Positions 10,036-18,728 of a stretch of DNA of 64,000 nt are shown here, piece after piece (position 1 is the first letter of the stretch; the number at the start of each line of letters is the position of its first letter). The notes beneath the pieces are model-generated. The model was not told the DNA's origin. It saw nothing but the letters and a program-made list of their open reading frames with translations, and did not search any database. This DNA is from Paenibacillus sp. 453mf. Its GTDB lineage: Bacteria; Bacillota; Bacilli; Paenibacillales; Paenibacillaceae. Location of the stretch: the NCBI RefSeq assembly GCF_900116105.1, contig NZ_FPAC01000004.1, forward strand, positions 159,348 through 223,347. The letters run 5' to 3'. Made by a program: the position numbers and the translations under genes.

Positions 10036-11622
10036 ATGAGCATTAGGTGGGACGGCAGATCCATAACCGGCATGACGACGATATTTGCGCTTATTGCTAT
10101 CCTGTACTTGTTTACCACCTCCATACTAAATAGGGCAGTTATTAATGAAGCGATAAAAGAATACTTATTCCAGCTGGAGCATACAGCTGTCGGGCTGACT
10201 GACTCACAATCACATATGGATATTTCCCATCATCTTGTAGAAGCATCTCACCAGGGGCTCCTTCCTGATAACCTCATCGTATTCGCTGCAAATGGGATGG
10301 AGTTGTACAGTTCAGACACATCAGCAGTCTCCATGCCCATTCCTACATTCCAGCCTGGCCAAAATATAGCCCAATCGCATAACCAATACTATTTTTATAC
10401 TGAAACCTTGAATGGAACGAAATGGATAAGTGCCGTAAGTAATGCCGAAGTAGCGCGGTCATCCCTCTTCCTGGGCACCATCTTAGCCGTCTTGTACTTG
10501 TTACTCGCTATATGCATGACAGGGCTGTTCCTGTTCTACACTCAGATCCGTACTCCGATCAAGGCGATCGGTCAAGCATTGTCCAGCCATGTGCCATTGA
10601 ACATGGACTCCCGGATTAACCTCAATACAGCCGTACTTGAAGTGAACCGCCTATTAGAAGAACGCAACTATTATATGAAGTGGGCAGCCGAAACCATGCC
10701 TTCCATCATCACTTTAGATCATATCAATGAAATCAAGCGTCTTAACCCAGATTTAAAAAGGGCAGGAGAACATCCCCCTGCCAGCAGTACGATTATTGTC
10801 TTGTATAACTCCCTTACCGAGATCGAGGCTAGTGCAGATAACCCAATGTGTAAATCTTCATCCTGTGATAACGCACACCATAGGATCCTTACGATCCGCC
10901 AATTTGCTGAAGCCTGCGCACCTTCTACTCATACGTTTCAAATCGAACCGATGCACATCATCTCCATATTCTATAACACAGACCGGGACGTGCTTATTGC
11001 CAATCTAGAAGCGCAAATTCCTCTATGGGAGCAGGAGTTGTTAGATGGTCGGAAACTGCAAATTGCTGTCAGTGATTCATACCCTGGACAATTCCTCCTC
11101 AGCGAGATCTATCAGCAGACCCTTCACTTGATTGGACAAGCCCCTGCATCTCAGCGGATTCAGCTGATTACCAAACCGGCCGATGCACTACCAGCTCCAC
11201 TTCTGCAACAGCAGCAGCCAAACGTTCATATGCAAGCCTTAGATAAGAGAGAGGATCCGGGCGAACCAACTGTCGGAATTAAAGATACGCTCGCCGTATA
11301 TGTGCTTGATATCATTCAGCAGAAGTACCACCAGGACCTGTCACTTAACTATCTGTCCGATCTGCTCAATATGTCCAGCACTTACTTATCAACCTATATC
11401 AAAGAAAAAACCGGCAGCACCTTCAGCGAGCATTTGCATCGTGTCCGAGTAGAAAAAGCACAGGAGATGTTAATCACGACTGACATTACGATCAACCGGA
11501 TTGCCTCCCAGGTCGGATATGTCAATTTCTCCTCCTTCAATCGGATGTTTAAAAAGGAAACCGGCATGACGCCAGGCCAATATCGTAAACAAGAGATTAT
11601 ACATATTCATAAAAGCATTTGA
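10036..11622 (+). CDS. Membrane-anchored AraC-family transcriptional regulator
   Basis: 528 residues. Two membrane helices (about 14-35 and 142-172) flank an outside segment of about 105 residues, the usual layout of Paenibacillus sensor-type AraC regulators. The C-terminal region (about 414-515) is an AraC/XylS DNA-binding domain with two helix-turn-helix units: L-S-Y-L-S-D-L-L then the terminal F-S-S-F-N-R-M-F-K-K-E-T-G-M-T-P-G-Q-Y-R. The ATG at 10036 is preferred over 10012 because GGGGAGG lies 9 bases upstream of it. It is divergent from the giant SLH gene across about 270 bases, so that gene is a reasonable target; this is inference. Relatives often control genes for carbohydrate use. 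Confidence 0.85.
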   Translation: MSIRWDGRSITGMTTIFALIAILYLFTTSILNRAVINEAIKEYLFQLEHTAVGLTDSQSHMDISHHLVEASHQGLLPDNLIVFAANGMELYSSDTSAVSMPIPTFQPGQNIAQSHNQYYFYTETLNGTKWISAVSNAEVARSSLFLGTILAVLYLLLAICMTGLFLFYTQIRTPIKAIGQALSSHVPLNMDSRINLNTAVLEVNRLLEERNYYMKWAAETMPSIITLDHINEIKRLNPDLKRAGEHPPASSTIIVLYNSLTEIEASADNPMCKSSSCDNAHHRILTIRQFAEACAPSTHTFQIEPMHIISIFYNTDRDVLIANLEAQIPLWEQELLDGRKLQIAVSDSYPGQFLLSEIYQQTLHLIGQAPASQRIQLITKPADALPAPLLQQQQPNVHMQALDKREDPGEPTVGIKDTLAVYVLDIIQQKYHQDLSLNYLSDLLNMSSTYLSTYIKEKTGSTFSEHLHRVRVEKAQEMLITTDITINRIASQVGYVNFSSFNRMFKKETGMTPGQYRKQEIIHIHKSI

Positions 11623-11671
11623 ATCAATTTCATAACTCTTGATTCGTTTAAGAAAATATTACCTAAGAGCC

Positions 11672-11716
11672 TTTCGACATAAGGTGACAAATTTTTCGAC
11701 ACGGAGAAGGTATGAT
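11672..11716 (+). promoter_or_regulatory. Putative Spo0A-controlled promoter with two 0A-like boxes
   Basis: TTTCGACA occurs twice, at 11672-11679 and 11694-11701; its complement TGTCGAAA matches the Spo0A 0A-box core TGTCGAA. The copies are 22 bases apart. A -35-like GTGACA (11684-11689) and a -10-like TATGAT (11711-11716) are separated by 21 bases, the long spacing known from the Spo0A-activated spoIIG promoter. Function is inferred from the pattern. Confidence 0.45.
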
Positions 11717-11820
11717 GTATACGAGAATGTTGATTATTCATCTTATACATGACTTACCGATGAAGAACCCCTAAGCAATAACTAACTTAGAAAAATGGAC
11801 ATCAACTGGAGGGCTTATCG

Positions 11821-12090
11821 ATGGTAGAACAAATGATAAAAGATGTGTTGGAAAGAAGATCACAGGATATTGTAGAGATATGCGAAAAGGAGCACAATGA
11901 CCTTTATCAGCTCTTCAGTGAGACTCTCGAAACGATCAAAGATCAAACTCCCGACAAATTGGACAACAGCATCGGATTATTAGAGGATCTCTTTTTGCAA
12001 AGTAACACCCGTGTTATGAAGACAGCATATAAAATGGGATTCAAAGATGCCCAAGTGATTAATAAAGAGTTCATTAATTTTCAAGGATAG
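11821..12090 (+). CDS. Small hypothetical protein, possibly sporulation-linked
   Basis: 89 residues, acidic, soluble and largely helical, with no signal peptide or membrane segment. GGAGGG precedes the ATG by 9 bases, so translation is well supported. I do not recognise the family with certainty; it resembles short Firmicute proteins of the DUF6809 kind, but that is a weak impression. Spo0A-box-like sequences about 120-150 bases upstream suggest expression at the start of sporulation. A perfect 9-bp hairpin with a T tail lies 70 bases downstream, so the gene is probably monocistronic. Confidence 0.65.
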   Translation: MVEQMIKDVLERRSQDIVEICEKEHNDLYQLFSETLETIKDQTPDKLDNSIGLLEDLFLQSNTRVMKTAYKMGFKDAQVINKEFINFQG

Positions 12091-12160
12091 CCACGAAGCG
12101 AGGACCTGACTTCACATGTAGAAGCAATCCTGCTTACACTCGAAAAAAATTCAAACTCGT

Positions 12161-12200
12161 ACAGCCCATACTCCTTCATTGGAAGATGGGCTGTTTTGTT
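12161..12200 (+). terminator. Rho-independent terminator after the 89-residue gene
   Basis: Perfect 9-bp arms ACAGCCCAT (12161-12169) and ATGGGCTGT (12186-12194) with a 16-base loop, followed by TTTGTT. About 290 bases between this and the next gene's end hold no supported gene. Confidence 0.85.
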
Positions 12201-12418
12201 ATTCGAGCTGACTTCTGTCCAGATCTATGAAGACCTGCATGAAGAATGGCTAAACGATTTCTACAAGCTGAATCAGGTTAAAACTGCGGATCGAATGACT
12301 ATATCGGGTTATATGACATCGAGACCGATGCCAGATATCGCAATCGGAATCTAAGGAATTAATATTTATTTTTTAATAACCCCAGCAGCTGATTCACAGA
12401 CTAACTGTCCTCCAATTG

Positions 12419-12457
12419 AAAAAGGCATGATCCCGGTATAATTGCAGGGTTCATGCC
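12419..12457 (-). terminator. Rho-independent terminator of the mazG-LOG operon
   Basis: Arms GGCATGA-t-CCC (12424-12434) and GGG-t-TCATGCC (12447-12457). On the minus strand the stem is followed by TTTTT. It lies about 30 bases past the LOG gene stop. Confidence 0.8.
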
Positions 12458-12488
12458 GAATAAACTACGGAAACAATGCCTCATTAGG

Positions 12489-13070
12489 TTAAGTACGCTC
12501 TTCAGTGAGGTAAGTCTTAACAGAAGGAGCCTTGTAAGTCGAGAACTGCTGAAGAATACCTTCCGGGGTATGATCCGTAAGGATCATGGATCGATATTTC
12601 GGCTGCATGAATTGCTCACGCTCCATAACATCAAACATAGATACCAGCGAATTAAAATATCCATTGATATTTAGCAAGCCACATGGCTTCTGGTGTAACC
12701 CAAGCTGGCCCCATGTAAATATTTCAAAATATTCTTCCATCGTTCCAGGTCCGCCCGGAAGAGCAATAAATCCATCTGCCAATTCAGCCATCTTGGCTTT
12801 ACGCTCGTGCATGGAATCCACCATAATGAGCTCGGATAAGCCCTTATGCGCAATTTCACGAGATTGCAGAAAATGAGGCAGCACGCCGATCACTCGGCCA
12901 CCGTGTTCCAAGACCGCATCAGCAACAGCTCCCATCAGCCCTACATTTGATCCGCCATAAATAAGAGTGATCTGTTGTTTAGCCAGCACCTGACCCAGCT
13001 GTGCTGCACTTTCTTTGTATATAGAAGTGCTTCCTTCACTGGAGCCACAGAATACAGCGATTGATTTCAT
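12489..13070 (-). CDS. LOG family protein (TIGR00730-type nucleotide phosphoribohydrolase)
   Basis: 193 residues with a Rossmann-like fold. The family signature P-G-G-P-G-T-M-E-E is present, as is the early G-G-S-N-V-G-L-M-G loop. Members cleave nucleoside 5'-monophosphates to base and ribose-5-phosphate and are called 'Lonely Guy' after the plant cytokinin-activating enzyme; in bacteria the natural substrate is often unknown. The ATG at 13070 is preferred over 13085 because GGAG is 9 bases upstream of it, within the start region of the longer reading. It follows the MazG-like gene by about 20 bases, so the two nucleotide-handling genes probably form one transcript. Confidence 0.88.
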   Translation of the reverse strand: MKSIAVFCGSSEGSTSIYKESAAQLGQVLAKQQITLIYGGSNVGLMGAVADAVLEHGGRVIGVLPHFLQSREIAHKGLSELIMVDSMHERKAKMAELADGFIALPGGPGTMEEYFEIFTWGQLGLHQKPCGLLNINGYFNSLVSMFDVMEREQFMQPKYRSMILTDHTPEGILQQFSTYKAPSVKTYLTEERT

Positions 13071-13090
13071 TACCCCACACTCCATTCTTA

Positions 13091-13411
13091 TTATTTTGAT
13101 GCGTACCGTGCTTGGAGCTTATCTTTATGTGCCTCTAAAATATCTTCGAGAGAGATATCGTACTTATTGGCAATCACAACTAGATTACCCAGCACATCTC
13201 CCAGTTCTTCTGTCAGCTCCCTTTTATTCTGCTCATATGTGCCTTCTATTTCATCTGGGCGATCTCGTCCGATCTCTAGTGCACGAATTGCACGCGCGAC
13301 CTCTCCCGTTTCCTCAGCAAGAAACCCGATACGAACAAAGATATTCAGATCTGACCATTGACGCTGCTGATAATAATCCTTCACCCAATGCTGAAATTCG
13401 TTAATATTCAT
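13091..13411 (-). CDS. MazG-like nucleotide pyrophosphohydrolase
   Basis: 106 residues. The MazG/all-alpha NTP pyrophosphatase metal site is visible as E-E-T-G-E-V-A-R-A-I and, about 40 residues later, E-E-L-G-D-V-L-G-N-L. Such enzymes split (d)NTPs to the monophosphate and pyrophosphate and help clear abnormal nucleotides. The length fits single-domain MazG proteins. ATG at 13411 is chosen because GGGGG lies 8 bases before it; the longer reading from 13459 begins inside what looks like leader sequence. First gene of a two-gene unit with the LOG protein. Confidence 0.85.
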   Translation of the reverse strand: MNINEFQHWVKDYYQQRQWSDLNIFVRIGFLAEETGEVARAIRALEIGRDRPDEIEGTYEQNKRELTEELGDVLGNLVVIANKYDISLEDILEAHKDKLQARYASK

Positions 13412-13610
13412 GTTGTTCCCCCATATGCTATAAAAGTTGCGAACAGGCGTTTTACTCAAAATTTTATCATACCCTCATTCCGCAAACCAAGTACAATTAT
13501 CATCCGCATGATGAAAAACATGTTAAAAACCTAGAGTTATCTCTGTTAAGAGGAGTACTCTCCCAGTAGACCGTCTGGTTAACTACGAGCTGACATGACT
13601 CTTAAATGTG

Positions 13611-13646
13611 AAAAAAAGACACTCGAGGGTTACTCTCGAATGTCTT
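13611..13646 (-). terminator. Rho-independent terminator of the AlkD-like gene
   Basis: 12-bp stem, arms 13616-13627 (AAGACACTCGAG) and 13635-13646 (CTCGAATGTCTT), with one G-T wobble on the minus strand, followed there by a run of T residues. It lies 16 bases past the gene stop. Confidence 0.85.
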
Positions 13647-13661
13647 ATTGTGATGGGATGC

Positions 13662-14372
13662 CTAACATCTCACATATTTGCGTTTAAAGCCAAGCTGGTT
13701 CTTGTCCACCGCTTTTTGAATATTATCGGTTGCGAGCAAGATGGCGGGCTTCTTATTATCCCGTTTCATCTCAACAGGACCTATTGCCTGTGCAGTATGG
13801 ACCGCCTTATCGTGGAGCGCGACATAGGACACGGCTGTTGTGTACACAAAATTGTTCATCGAGGATTTGGTCCGTTCAGGAGATTCGTGAATCGTCTCTC
13901 TAACCATGTCCAGCATACCGGCAATTTTACTCTCCGTAAACTGAACATCTGGGCGACTGCCGAGCAGCCAGCAATAGCAGCTCCATCCTGCTGACATCTT
14001 CAGCTCATCTCCGCTTGCAATCCACTTATCAGCCACCTCTTGAGCAATATCCGTTTCTGCCAAGGTGACCGCGACAACATAATCAGACAGCATGTAAAAA
14101 TAAGCTCTATCCATCCAGCGATCAAAGTCCGCTTCTGTCATGGATTTCGCATCTGCAATGATGCCGGCGAAGTACATTGCATCATAGTTTCCTGTTGCAT
14201 ACAGCTGTTCAGCCAAAGGCTGATCCATCTTGATCTTCTTCGCCATCGGCTTCATCGCACCTGTCGCCACACCAAACAGCGGTTCATGGGCACCATTAGA
14301 CATGTACATCTTTTTGAGTCGTTCCTTGCCGAGAGCTTCAAGCTCCTGCATGACAGCTTCAAAATCCATCAT
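13662..14372 (-). CDS. DNA alkylation repair protein (AlkD-like HEAT-repeat fold)
   Basis: 236 residues, all-helical and cytoplasmic. The sequence matches the DNA alkylation repair (AlkC/AlkD) superfamily, with an early F-G-V-A-T-G-A-M-K-P motif, a W-x-x-R-A-Y-F-Y-M-L-S-D-Y segment and a late S-S-M-N-N-F-V-Y-T-T-A-V-S-Y stretch. AlkD removes N3- and N7-alkylpurines from DNA; whether this member keeps glycosylase activity cannot be decided here, as many paralogues are uncharacterised. Two ATGs are adjacent at the start; AGGTG is just upstream. It stands alone with its own terminator. Confidence 0.82.
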   Translation of the reverse strand: MMDFEAVMQELEALGKERLKKMYMSNGAHEPLFGVATGAMKPMAKKIKMDQPLAEQLYATGNYDAMYFAGIIADAKSMTEADFDRWMDRAYFYMLSDYVVAVTLAETDIAQEVADKWIASGDELKMSAGWSCYCWLLGSRPDVQFTESKIAGMLDMVRETIHESPERTKSSMNNFVYTTAVSYVALHDKAVHTAQAIGPVEMKRDNKKPAILLATDNIQKAVDKNQLGFKRKYVRC

Positions 14373-14447
14373 TTAACACCTGCCTTTTCTAAGATACCCC
14401 TCACTCACAGGAGTACTACCGAGAATCTCTCTATACAGAACAAGCCT

Positions 14448-14621
14448 TTACTTCCTCTTACCATTTCTGATCACAAGATATAGAAGTGACGCCCAAAATA
14501 ATAAACTTGATATCTTGACTAATAATTTCGTGACACTGCCGAATTGATCTAAATCAAATAAAATATCAACTAGGGATATGAACCCTGTAATTATCGCGAC
14601 TACAATGCCAAATAAATACAT
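14448..14621 (-). CDS. Small two-helix membrane protein
   Basis: 57 residues from the ATG at 14621, which has GAGG 9 bases upstream; a GTG at 14636 would add five residues. Two hydrophobic segments (about 2-22 and 32-50) are joined by an acidic D-I-L-F-D-L-D-Q loop, and the C-terminus is basic (R-N-G-K-R-K), so both ends probably lie inside the cell. No family recognised and no function can be given. Confidence 0.55.
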   Translation of the reverse strand: MYLFGIVVAIITGFISLVDILFDLDQFGSVTKLLVKISSLLFWASLLYLVIRNGKRK

Positions 14622-14705
14622 CGGTAACATCCTCACACTTTCTTAACTTCATGTAATGGATATCTAGAGTTGTCCCTATCAACCAAACCGTTGTTAATCC
14701 TTACG

Positions 14706-15869
14706 CTACAAATCCTCCGTAGCAAGCGTAAACCCTTCGATGACGGCATCTTCGTCGACCTCAATCAGGAGGCACCTTTTCCCTTGATAATTCACCTGCT
14801 TCAAGTACTTTAGATCCTGTGGGCTCACTGTAATCGTAGCCACCTTCGTATCGATCTTAATCGATTTTGAGGTGAATTTCGGAATGACGCTGCTCGCTTT
14901 AAGCTCATAATTTTTATCGTCAACGACCGTTTCGAACGCAAGCTCTACCTTCTCCGCTGTCACATTCTCCACACCGCTCGAAGTCAGCATCCGTTCCACG
15001 TCTTTATAGTCCAGCCTTGCTGGCTCTTCCTGCTCGTTCGTCTCAATGACCTGATGAATCTCCTCGTACACCTGAGCGATCGTGGCGGCATCGAGATGTT
15101 CTCCCGCTACCTCCTTCACGATATCCTCAAAAATCGTCCGCTCCTCTTGCGCAGTTATGGTTCTCTCGGCCTTCAGGACTTCCTCAATGAATTGAAAGTT
15201 TGGTTCATTGGCTCTCCCTGAGGAATAAAGAACACGATTCACGTCGGAATAATTATCCGTTACGCTAGGGTAGAAGAAGCCTTGCTCCGGCGCGTTTAAT
15301 TTAATGATAGGATCAACAAAGACATTATACTTATATTCCCGCTCGACATAATCAAACATGAGTGCCTTCTTCTGCTGCTCTGTGGAATTCACACTGCATA
15401 AAATAAACGAGTTCGCGAACACCTCATTCTTCTCGCTCTCTTCGACCTCTTCATTTTTTTCCTTCGTCGGTCGGTAATATTGTCCTCGAACGAAAGTGAT
15501 TACCGTATCTTGCTTATAGTGAGTATCCGCCAGCATTCTCTCCACGAGCAGAAGCATCAGATCATTCCACTCATCAGGATCACCGGTCACCAGCGCTTGA
15601 TGAAGGAGCTCACGAGTCGGTTCCTCCGCTTCCTCCTGAAACTTTAACTCGAACAGCTTCTGATCCAATTCACCGGTTAGCAGCTTCTTGAAGTTGGCCA
15701 TATGCAGCTCCTGCTTCTCCCGATCGAGCATCTCAAACGGCTGACGCTCGTAATGGTAGATCTCATTACTCTCCTTCATAATATACACGTTAAGAATTTC
15801 GTATAGCTTCAGCATTTCGTGATCCATTTTAAACTGCTTGCGAATATGGGCGAGTTCTTTTTTTATCAT
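14706..15869 (-). CDS. DUF4317 family protein
   Basis: 387 residues, soluble and acidic, with the conserved beginning of DUF4317 (M-I-K-K-E-L-A-H-I-R-K-Q-F-K), a central F-I-L-C-S-V-N-S segment, then G-F-F-Y-P-S-V-T-D and Y-S-S-G-R-A-N-E-P. The length is typical for the family. The function is unknown: no catalytic motif is recognised. AGGAG lies upstream of the ATG. A short hairpin separates it from the dihydrouridine synthase gene upstream, so it may have its own promoter. Confidence 0.85.
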   Translation of the reverse strand: MIKKELAHIRKQFKMDHEMLKLYEILNVYIMKESNEIYHYERQPFEMLDREKQELHMANFKKLLTGELDQKLFELKFQEEAEEPTRELLHQALVTGDPDEWNDLMLLLVERMLADTHYKQDTVITFVRGQYYRPTKEKNEEVEESEKNEVFANSFILCSVNSTEQQKKALMFDYVEREYKYNVFVDPIIKLNAPEQGFFYPSVTDNYSDVNRVLYSSGRANEPNFQFIEEVLKAERTITAQEERTIFEDIVKEVAGEHLDAATIAQVYEEIHQVIETNEQEEPARLDYKDVERMLTSSGVENVTAEKVELAFETVVDDKNYELKASSVIPKFTSKSIKIDTKVATITVSPQDLKYLKQVNYQGKRCLLIEVDEDAVIEGFTLATEDL

Positions 15870-15924
15870 ACTTGATCAGACATCTCCTATAGTAAATTAC
15901 CCCTGCCAAAATAAACGTTACAGA

Positions 15925-15945
15925 AGCCCTTCATTTAGAAGGGCT
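15925..15945. terminator. Short hairpin between the dus and DUF4317 genes
   Basis: Perfect 8-bp arms AGCCCTTC / GAAGGGCT with a 5-base loop. No good T run follows on either strand, so termination is uncertain; it could also be an attenuating or mRNA-stabilising hairpin in the DUF4317 leader. Confidence 0.35.
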
Positions 15946-16086
15946 CCTCACTTAATATATCCCAATACGTTTGTTGTTCAACTAACTCATCATACCATAA
16001 TACCATATATAGGGGCCCGTAATCATTGTATCGTTCCAACACCACACGCACTGAATACGGCAAAAAATATCCATTAGGGAAGTCCC

Positions 16087-17070
16087 CTACTCTTCCTCCG
16101 CCCCATCATGCTGTTTACTTGCAAAATCATCAAGCAATGCACGCACTTCACTTGTCGACTTGGTGTTCATTAAGTTGTTTCTTAATTCACTTGCCCCTCG
16201 AAACCCACGAACATAGATTTTAAAGAAGCGAGTAAGGGGCTTGAACGAACGGGGTTCCAATGCCGAATACTGATCATAGAGATCCAGGTGCAGCCGTAAC
16301 AGGTCAAGTAATTCCTCACTGCTATGCTCTCTTGGCTCCTTCTCAAAGGCAAATGGATTGTGGAAAATACCCCGCCCGATCATAACTCCATCCACACCAT
16401 ATTGCTCAGCAAGCTTCAGGCCGGTTTGACGGTCAGGGATATCTCCGTTAATCGTCAGAAGCGTATCTGGTGCCACCTCATCACGAAGCTTTTTAATCTC
16501 CGGGATCAATTCCCAATGGGCGTCTACTTTGCTCATTTCCTCTCTTGTCCGTAGATGAATAGATAGATTAACAATATCTTGCTTCAAGATGTGGGTCAGC
16601 CAATCGCGCCATTCATCTACTCTGCTGAAACCGAGCCTAGTTTTCACACTTACCGGCAGTCCTCCGGCTTTGGCCGCCTGAATGATGTCAGCTGCAATCT
16701 CGGGACGACAGATCAGGCCGCTTCCCTTCCCATTCTCCGCTACATTCGCTACAGGACAACCCATATTAATATCGATCCCTTTAAAGCCTTCTTTGGCCAT
16801 ACCGATACTCATTTGACGGAAATATTCCGGCTTATCTCCCCAAATATGGGCTACAATAGGCTGTTCATCCTCCGTAAAGGTGAGCCGCCCACGCACACTG
16901 TGATTCCCCTCCGGGTGACAATAGCTCTCTGTGTTCGCAAACTCTGTAAAAAATACATCAGGTCTTGCCGCTTCACTCACCACATGGCGAAAAACGACAT
17001 CCGTTACATCCTCCATCGGTGCGAGTATAAAAAAAGGACGTGGCAAATCACGCCAAAAATTAGTTGTCAT
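16087..17070 (-). CDS. tRNA-dihydrouridine synthase
   Basis: 327 residues, an FMN-dependent TIM-barrel enzyme that reduces uridine to dihydrouridine in tRNA. The start [12 protein letters not shown] is the Dus signature; the catalytic Cys lies in N-M-G-C-P-V-A near residue 102; V-K-T-R-L-G-F and I-G-R-G-I-F-H-N-P form the FMN/tRNA site. The end (about 250-327) is the helical tRNA-binding domain. Which uridines it modifies cannot be read from sequence. GAGAGG lies upstream of the ATG. It is a single gene with no close partner. Confidence 0.93.
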   Translation of the reverse strand: MTTNFWRDLPRPFFILAPMEDVTDVVFRHVVSEAARPDVFFTEFANTESYCHPEGNHSVRGRLTFTEDEQPIVAHIWGDKPEYFRQMSIGMAKEGFKGIDINMGCPVANVAENGKGSGLICRPEIAADIIQAAKAGGLPVSVKTRLGFSRVDEWRDWLTHILKQDIVNLSIHLRTREEMSKVDAHWELIPEIKKLRDEVAPDTLLTINGDIPDRQTGLKLAEQYGVDGVMIGRGIFHNPFAFEKEPREHSSEELLDLLRLHLDLYDQYSALEPRSFKPLTRFFKIYVRGFRGASELRNNLMNTKSTSEVRALLDDFASKQHDGAEEE

Positions 17071-17269
17071 ATCTAAAAACCTCTCTATGATTTCAGGACA
17101 AATCTTTATCCCTATATTTATGAAATTGATTCAACGCTGTTCATGCTCCTGCTTCTTCTACACTTATAGCATGTTTAGGCACTTCTTATCAAACGATAGT
17201 AAAAGTTTAACAATCCACATAACTAAGCCACCGCAGTTCCGAAGAAAAAATTCAGACTTATGATCACAA

Positions 17270-17302
17270 GAAAAAACTGCCGACAAGTACATCGCCGACA
17301 GT
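17270..17302 (-). terminator. Rho-independent terminator of the MetE-like gene
   Basis: On the minus strand an 11-bp stem with three G-T wobbles (plus-strand 17276-17302) is followed by TTTTTT. It lies about 50 bases past the stop. The rest of 17071-17349 shows no gene. Confidence 0.8.
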
Positions 17303-17348
17303 CTGGGAGGGAACATAGCTGCCCTCATTGCTTTATTTTAATTCGAGA

Positions 17349-18509
17349 TTATTTCGCCCAATATTGCTCCGCAATACGTTGCCCTTGCTTAATCTTCGCC
17401 CATTGCTCATCTTCGGTCAGCTCATTCCCGCCATCGCAGGACGCAAATCCACATTGATGAGACAAGAGCAGTCTGTCCTTATCAATAATCTTGGATGCTT
17501 CGTCAAGCATTCTCAGTACACGCTCTTCATCATCCAGCGTATTCGTTTTGGAAGACAGCAGGCCAAGTACAATTTCCGTATTAGGCTTGTCTTTGAATAC
17601 CGCGAGCGCCTCAAGTGAGCCTGCACGCTCATCATCCCACTCCAGGAAGAAACGATCGTATTTCAGCTGCTTCAAGAACAGATTCGCAATCTTGGCATAG
17701 GAGCCGCCGCCCATATTACGGGAGTCGTAGTTACCACGGCAGTTATGCGTCCACATTTTGAGGCCCAGGCTATGGCCGAAGTCAATAACCGTGTTGTTGA
17801 TATCAATGAATTCGGCAGCGAGAGCCTGCACTTCCTCTTGATTGATGTTCTCGCCTGTGTATGGAGAGTTCGGGTTGTCATCAGCGAAGAGCTCCCACAA
17901 GCAATCGTCGAATTGCAGAATTTTACCGCCAGCCGCAGCAAACTCCTCAACAAATTCCTTATAAGCCTTCACCAGGCCGTTCTTAAGCTCTTGTCTGTCT
18001 TTATAAACGGATTCAGTACCGCCAATGTTATCCGACCAGGACAGCTCACCAAAGATATGGGATGGAGACGGTACACACAGCTTCGTTTCACGATCGCCCG
18101 CTTGCGCTTGAAGCTTCTTATAGATATCAATAAAGTGATGGTTCTTACCGCTCAGTTCACCTGTAATGCGCAAACCGATATCTTTACGAGTCTCATATTT
18201 CGAAGATCCGTCCGTATCTCTGAAGAAATACCCATGATCTGCGATGTAACGTTTAATGCCTTGGAAGCCCCAGACGAAGTCCAGATGCCACATCGATTTG
18301 GAATATTCTCCATCCGTAATAACAGATATATTATTTGCGATCTCTTTATCAACTACAGCTTGAATCGCTGCAGACTCAGACTGCTCATACCCCTCGAAAT
18401 CTTGGTAAAATGGATAGGTAATATCATCGCGATGCTCGATCTGATGTTTATATTCTAATAAGTCCGACGGACGCAGCAAGCTGCCTACGATTTGAAATCT
18501 ATTGCACAT
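17349..18509 (-). CDS. MetE-like cobalamin-independent methyltransferase (YxjG/YxjH type)
   Basis: 386 residues, the length of the short YxjG/YxjH proteins, which match only the C-terminal catalytic half of MetE. The UROD/MetE-like barrel shows G-S-L-L-R-P at the start, T-D-G-E, Q-F-D-D, and likely zinc/thiol ligands in W-T-H-N-C-R-G-N and L-S-H-Q-C-G-F. The family is tied to methionine supply, moving a methyl group to homocysteine or a related thiol; the donor is not settled. GGAGG lies upstream of the ATG. No SAM riboswitch is present, unlike the Bacillus genes. Instead two LysR-type boxes lie just upstream of a good promoter, so activation by a MetR-like protein is likely. Confidence 0.88.
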   Translation of the reverse strand: MCNRFQIVGSLLRPSDLLEYKHQIEHRDDITYPFYQDFEGYEQSESAAIQAVVDKEIANNISVITDGEYSKSMWHLDFVWGFQGIKRYIADHGYFFRDTDGSSKYETRKDIGLRITGELSGKNHHFIDIYKKLQAQAGDRETKLCVPSPSHIFGELSWSDNIGGTESVYKDRQELKNGLVKAYKEFVEEFAAAGGKILQFDDCLWELFADDNPNSPYTGENINQEEVQALAAEFIDINNTVIDFGHSLGLKMWTHNCRGNYDSRNMGGGSYAKIANLFLKQLKYDRFFLEWDDERAGSLEALAVFKDKPNTEIVLGLLSSKTNTLDDEERVLRMLDEASKIIDKDRLLLSHQCGFASCDGGNELTEDEQWAKIKQGQRIAEQYWAK

Positions 18510-18571
18510 GATAAAAGTCCTCCTCTAGAAAGCACATGTCGTTTTTGATTCCTTTGATTCTAGCATGGAGG

Positions 18572-18600
18572 TTTACATCCTGTATAAGACTTAAAAGCAA
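18572..18600 (-). promoter_or_regulatory. Sigma-A-type promoter of the MetE-like gene
   Basis: On the minus strand a -35 TTGCTT (18595-18600) and a -10 TGTAAA (18572-18577) are separated by 17 bases, about 60 bases upstream of the ATG. The -10 is weak (4 of 6), as expected of an activated promoter. Confidence 0.5.
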
Positions 18601-18608
18601 TATCTAGC

Positions 18609-18654
18609 TATAGCTAAAAGCTATATCGACATACTCAAGATAACCATTAGTTAT
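18609..18654 (-). promoter_or_regulatory. Two LysR-type operator boxes (MET-box-like)
   Basis: TATAGCTAAAAGCTATA (18609-18625) is a perfect 7-3-7 inverted repeat, close to the TATAGTTTnAAACTATA MET box of streptococcal methionine regulators. ATAACCATTAGTTAT (18640-18654) is a second inverted repeat with the LysR-type T-N11-A pattern. Centres are 30 bases apart, about three helical turns, directly upstream of the -35. Confidence 0.55.
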
Positions 18655-18728
18655 GATAGATTTATAAGTCATTCATGTGAGATTTGTCGGTTACCTTCCC
18701 ATATAATCTGACCATTAATCCCTCATTT

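Noticed and set aside
18510..18728. SAM (S-box) riboswitch expected upstream of the MetE-like gene
   Set aside because: None of the conserved S-box core is visible; the leader is short and carries protein-operator palindromes instead.
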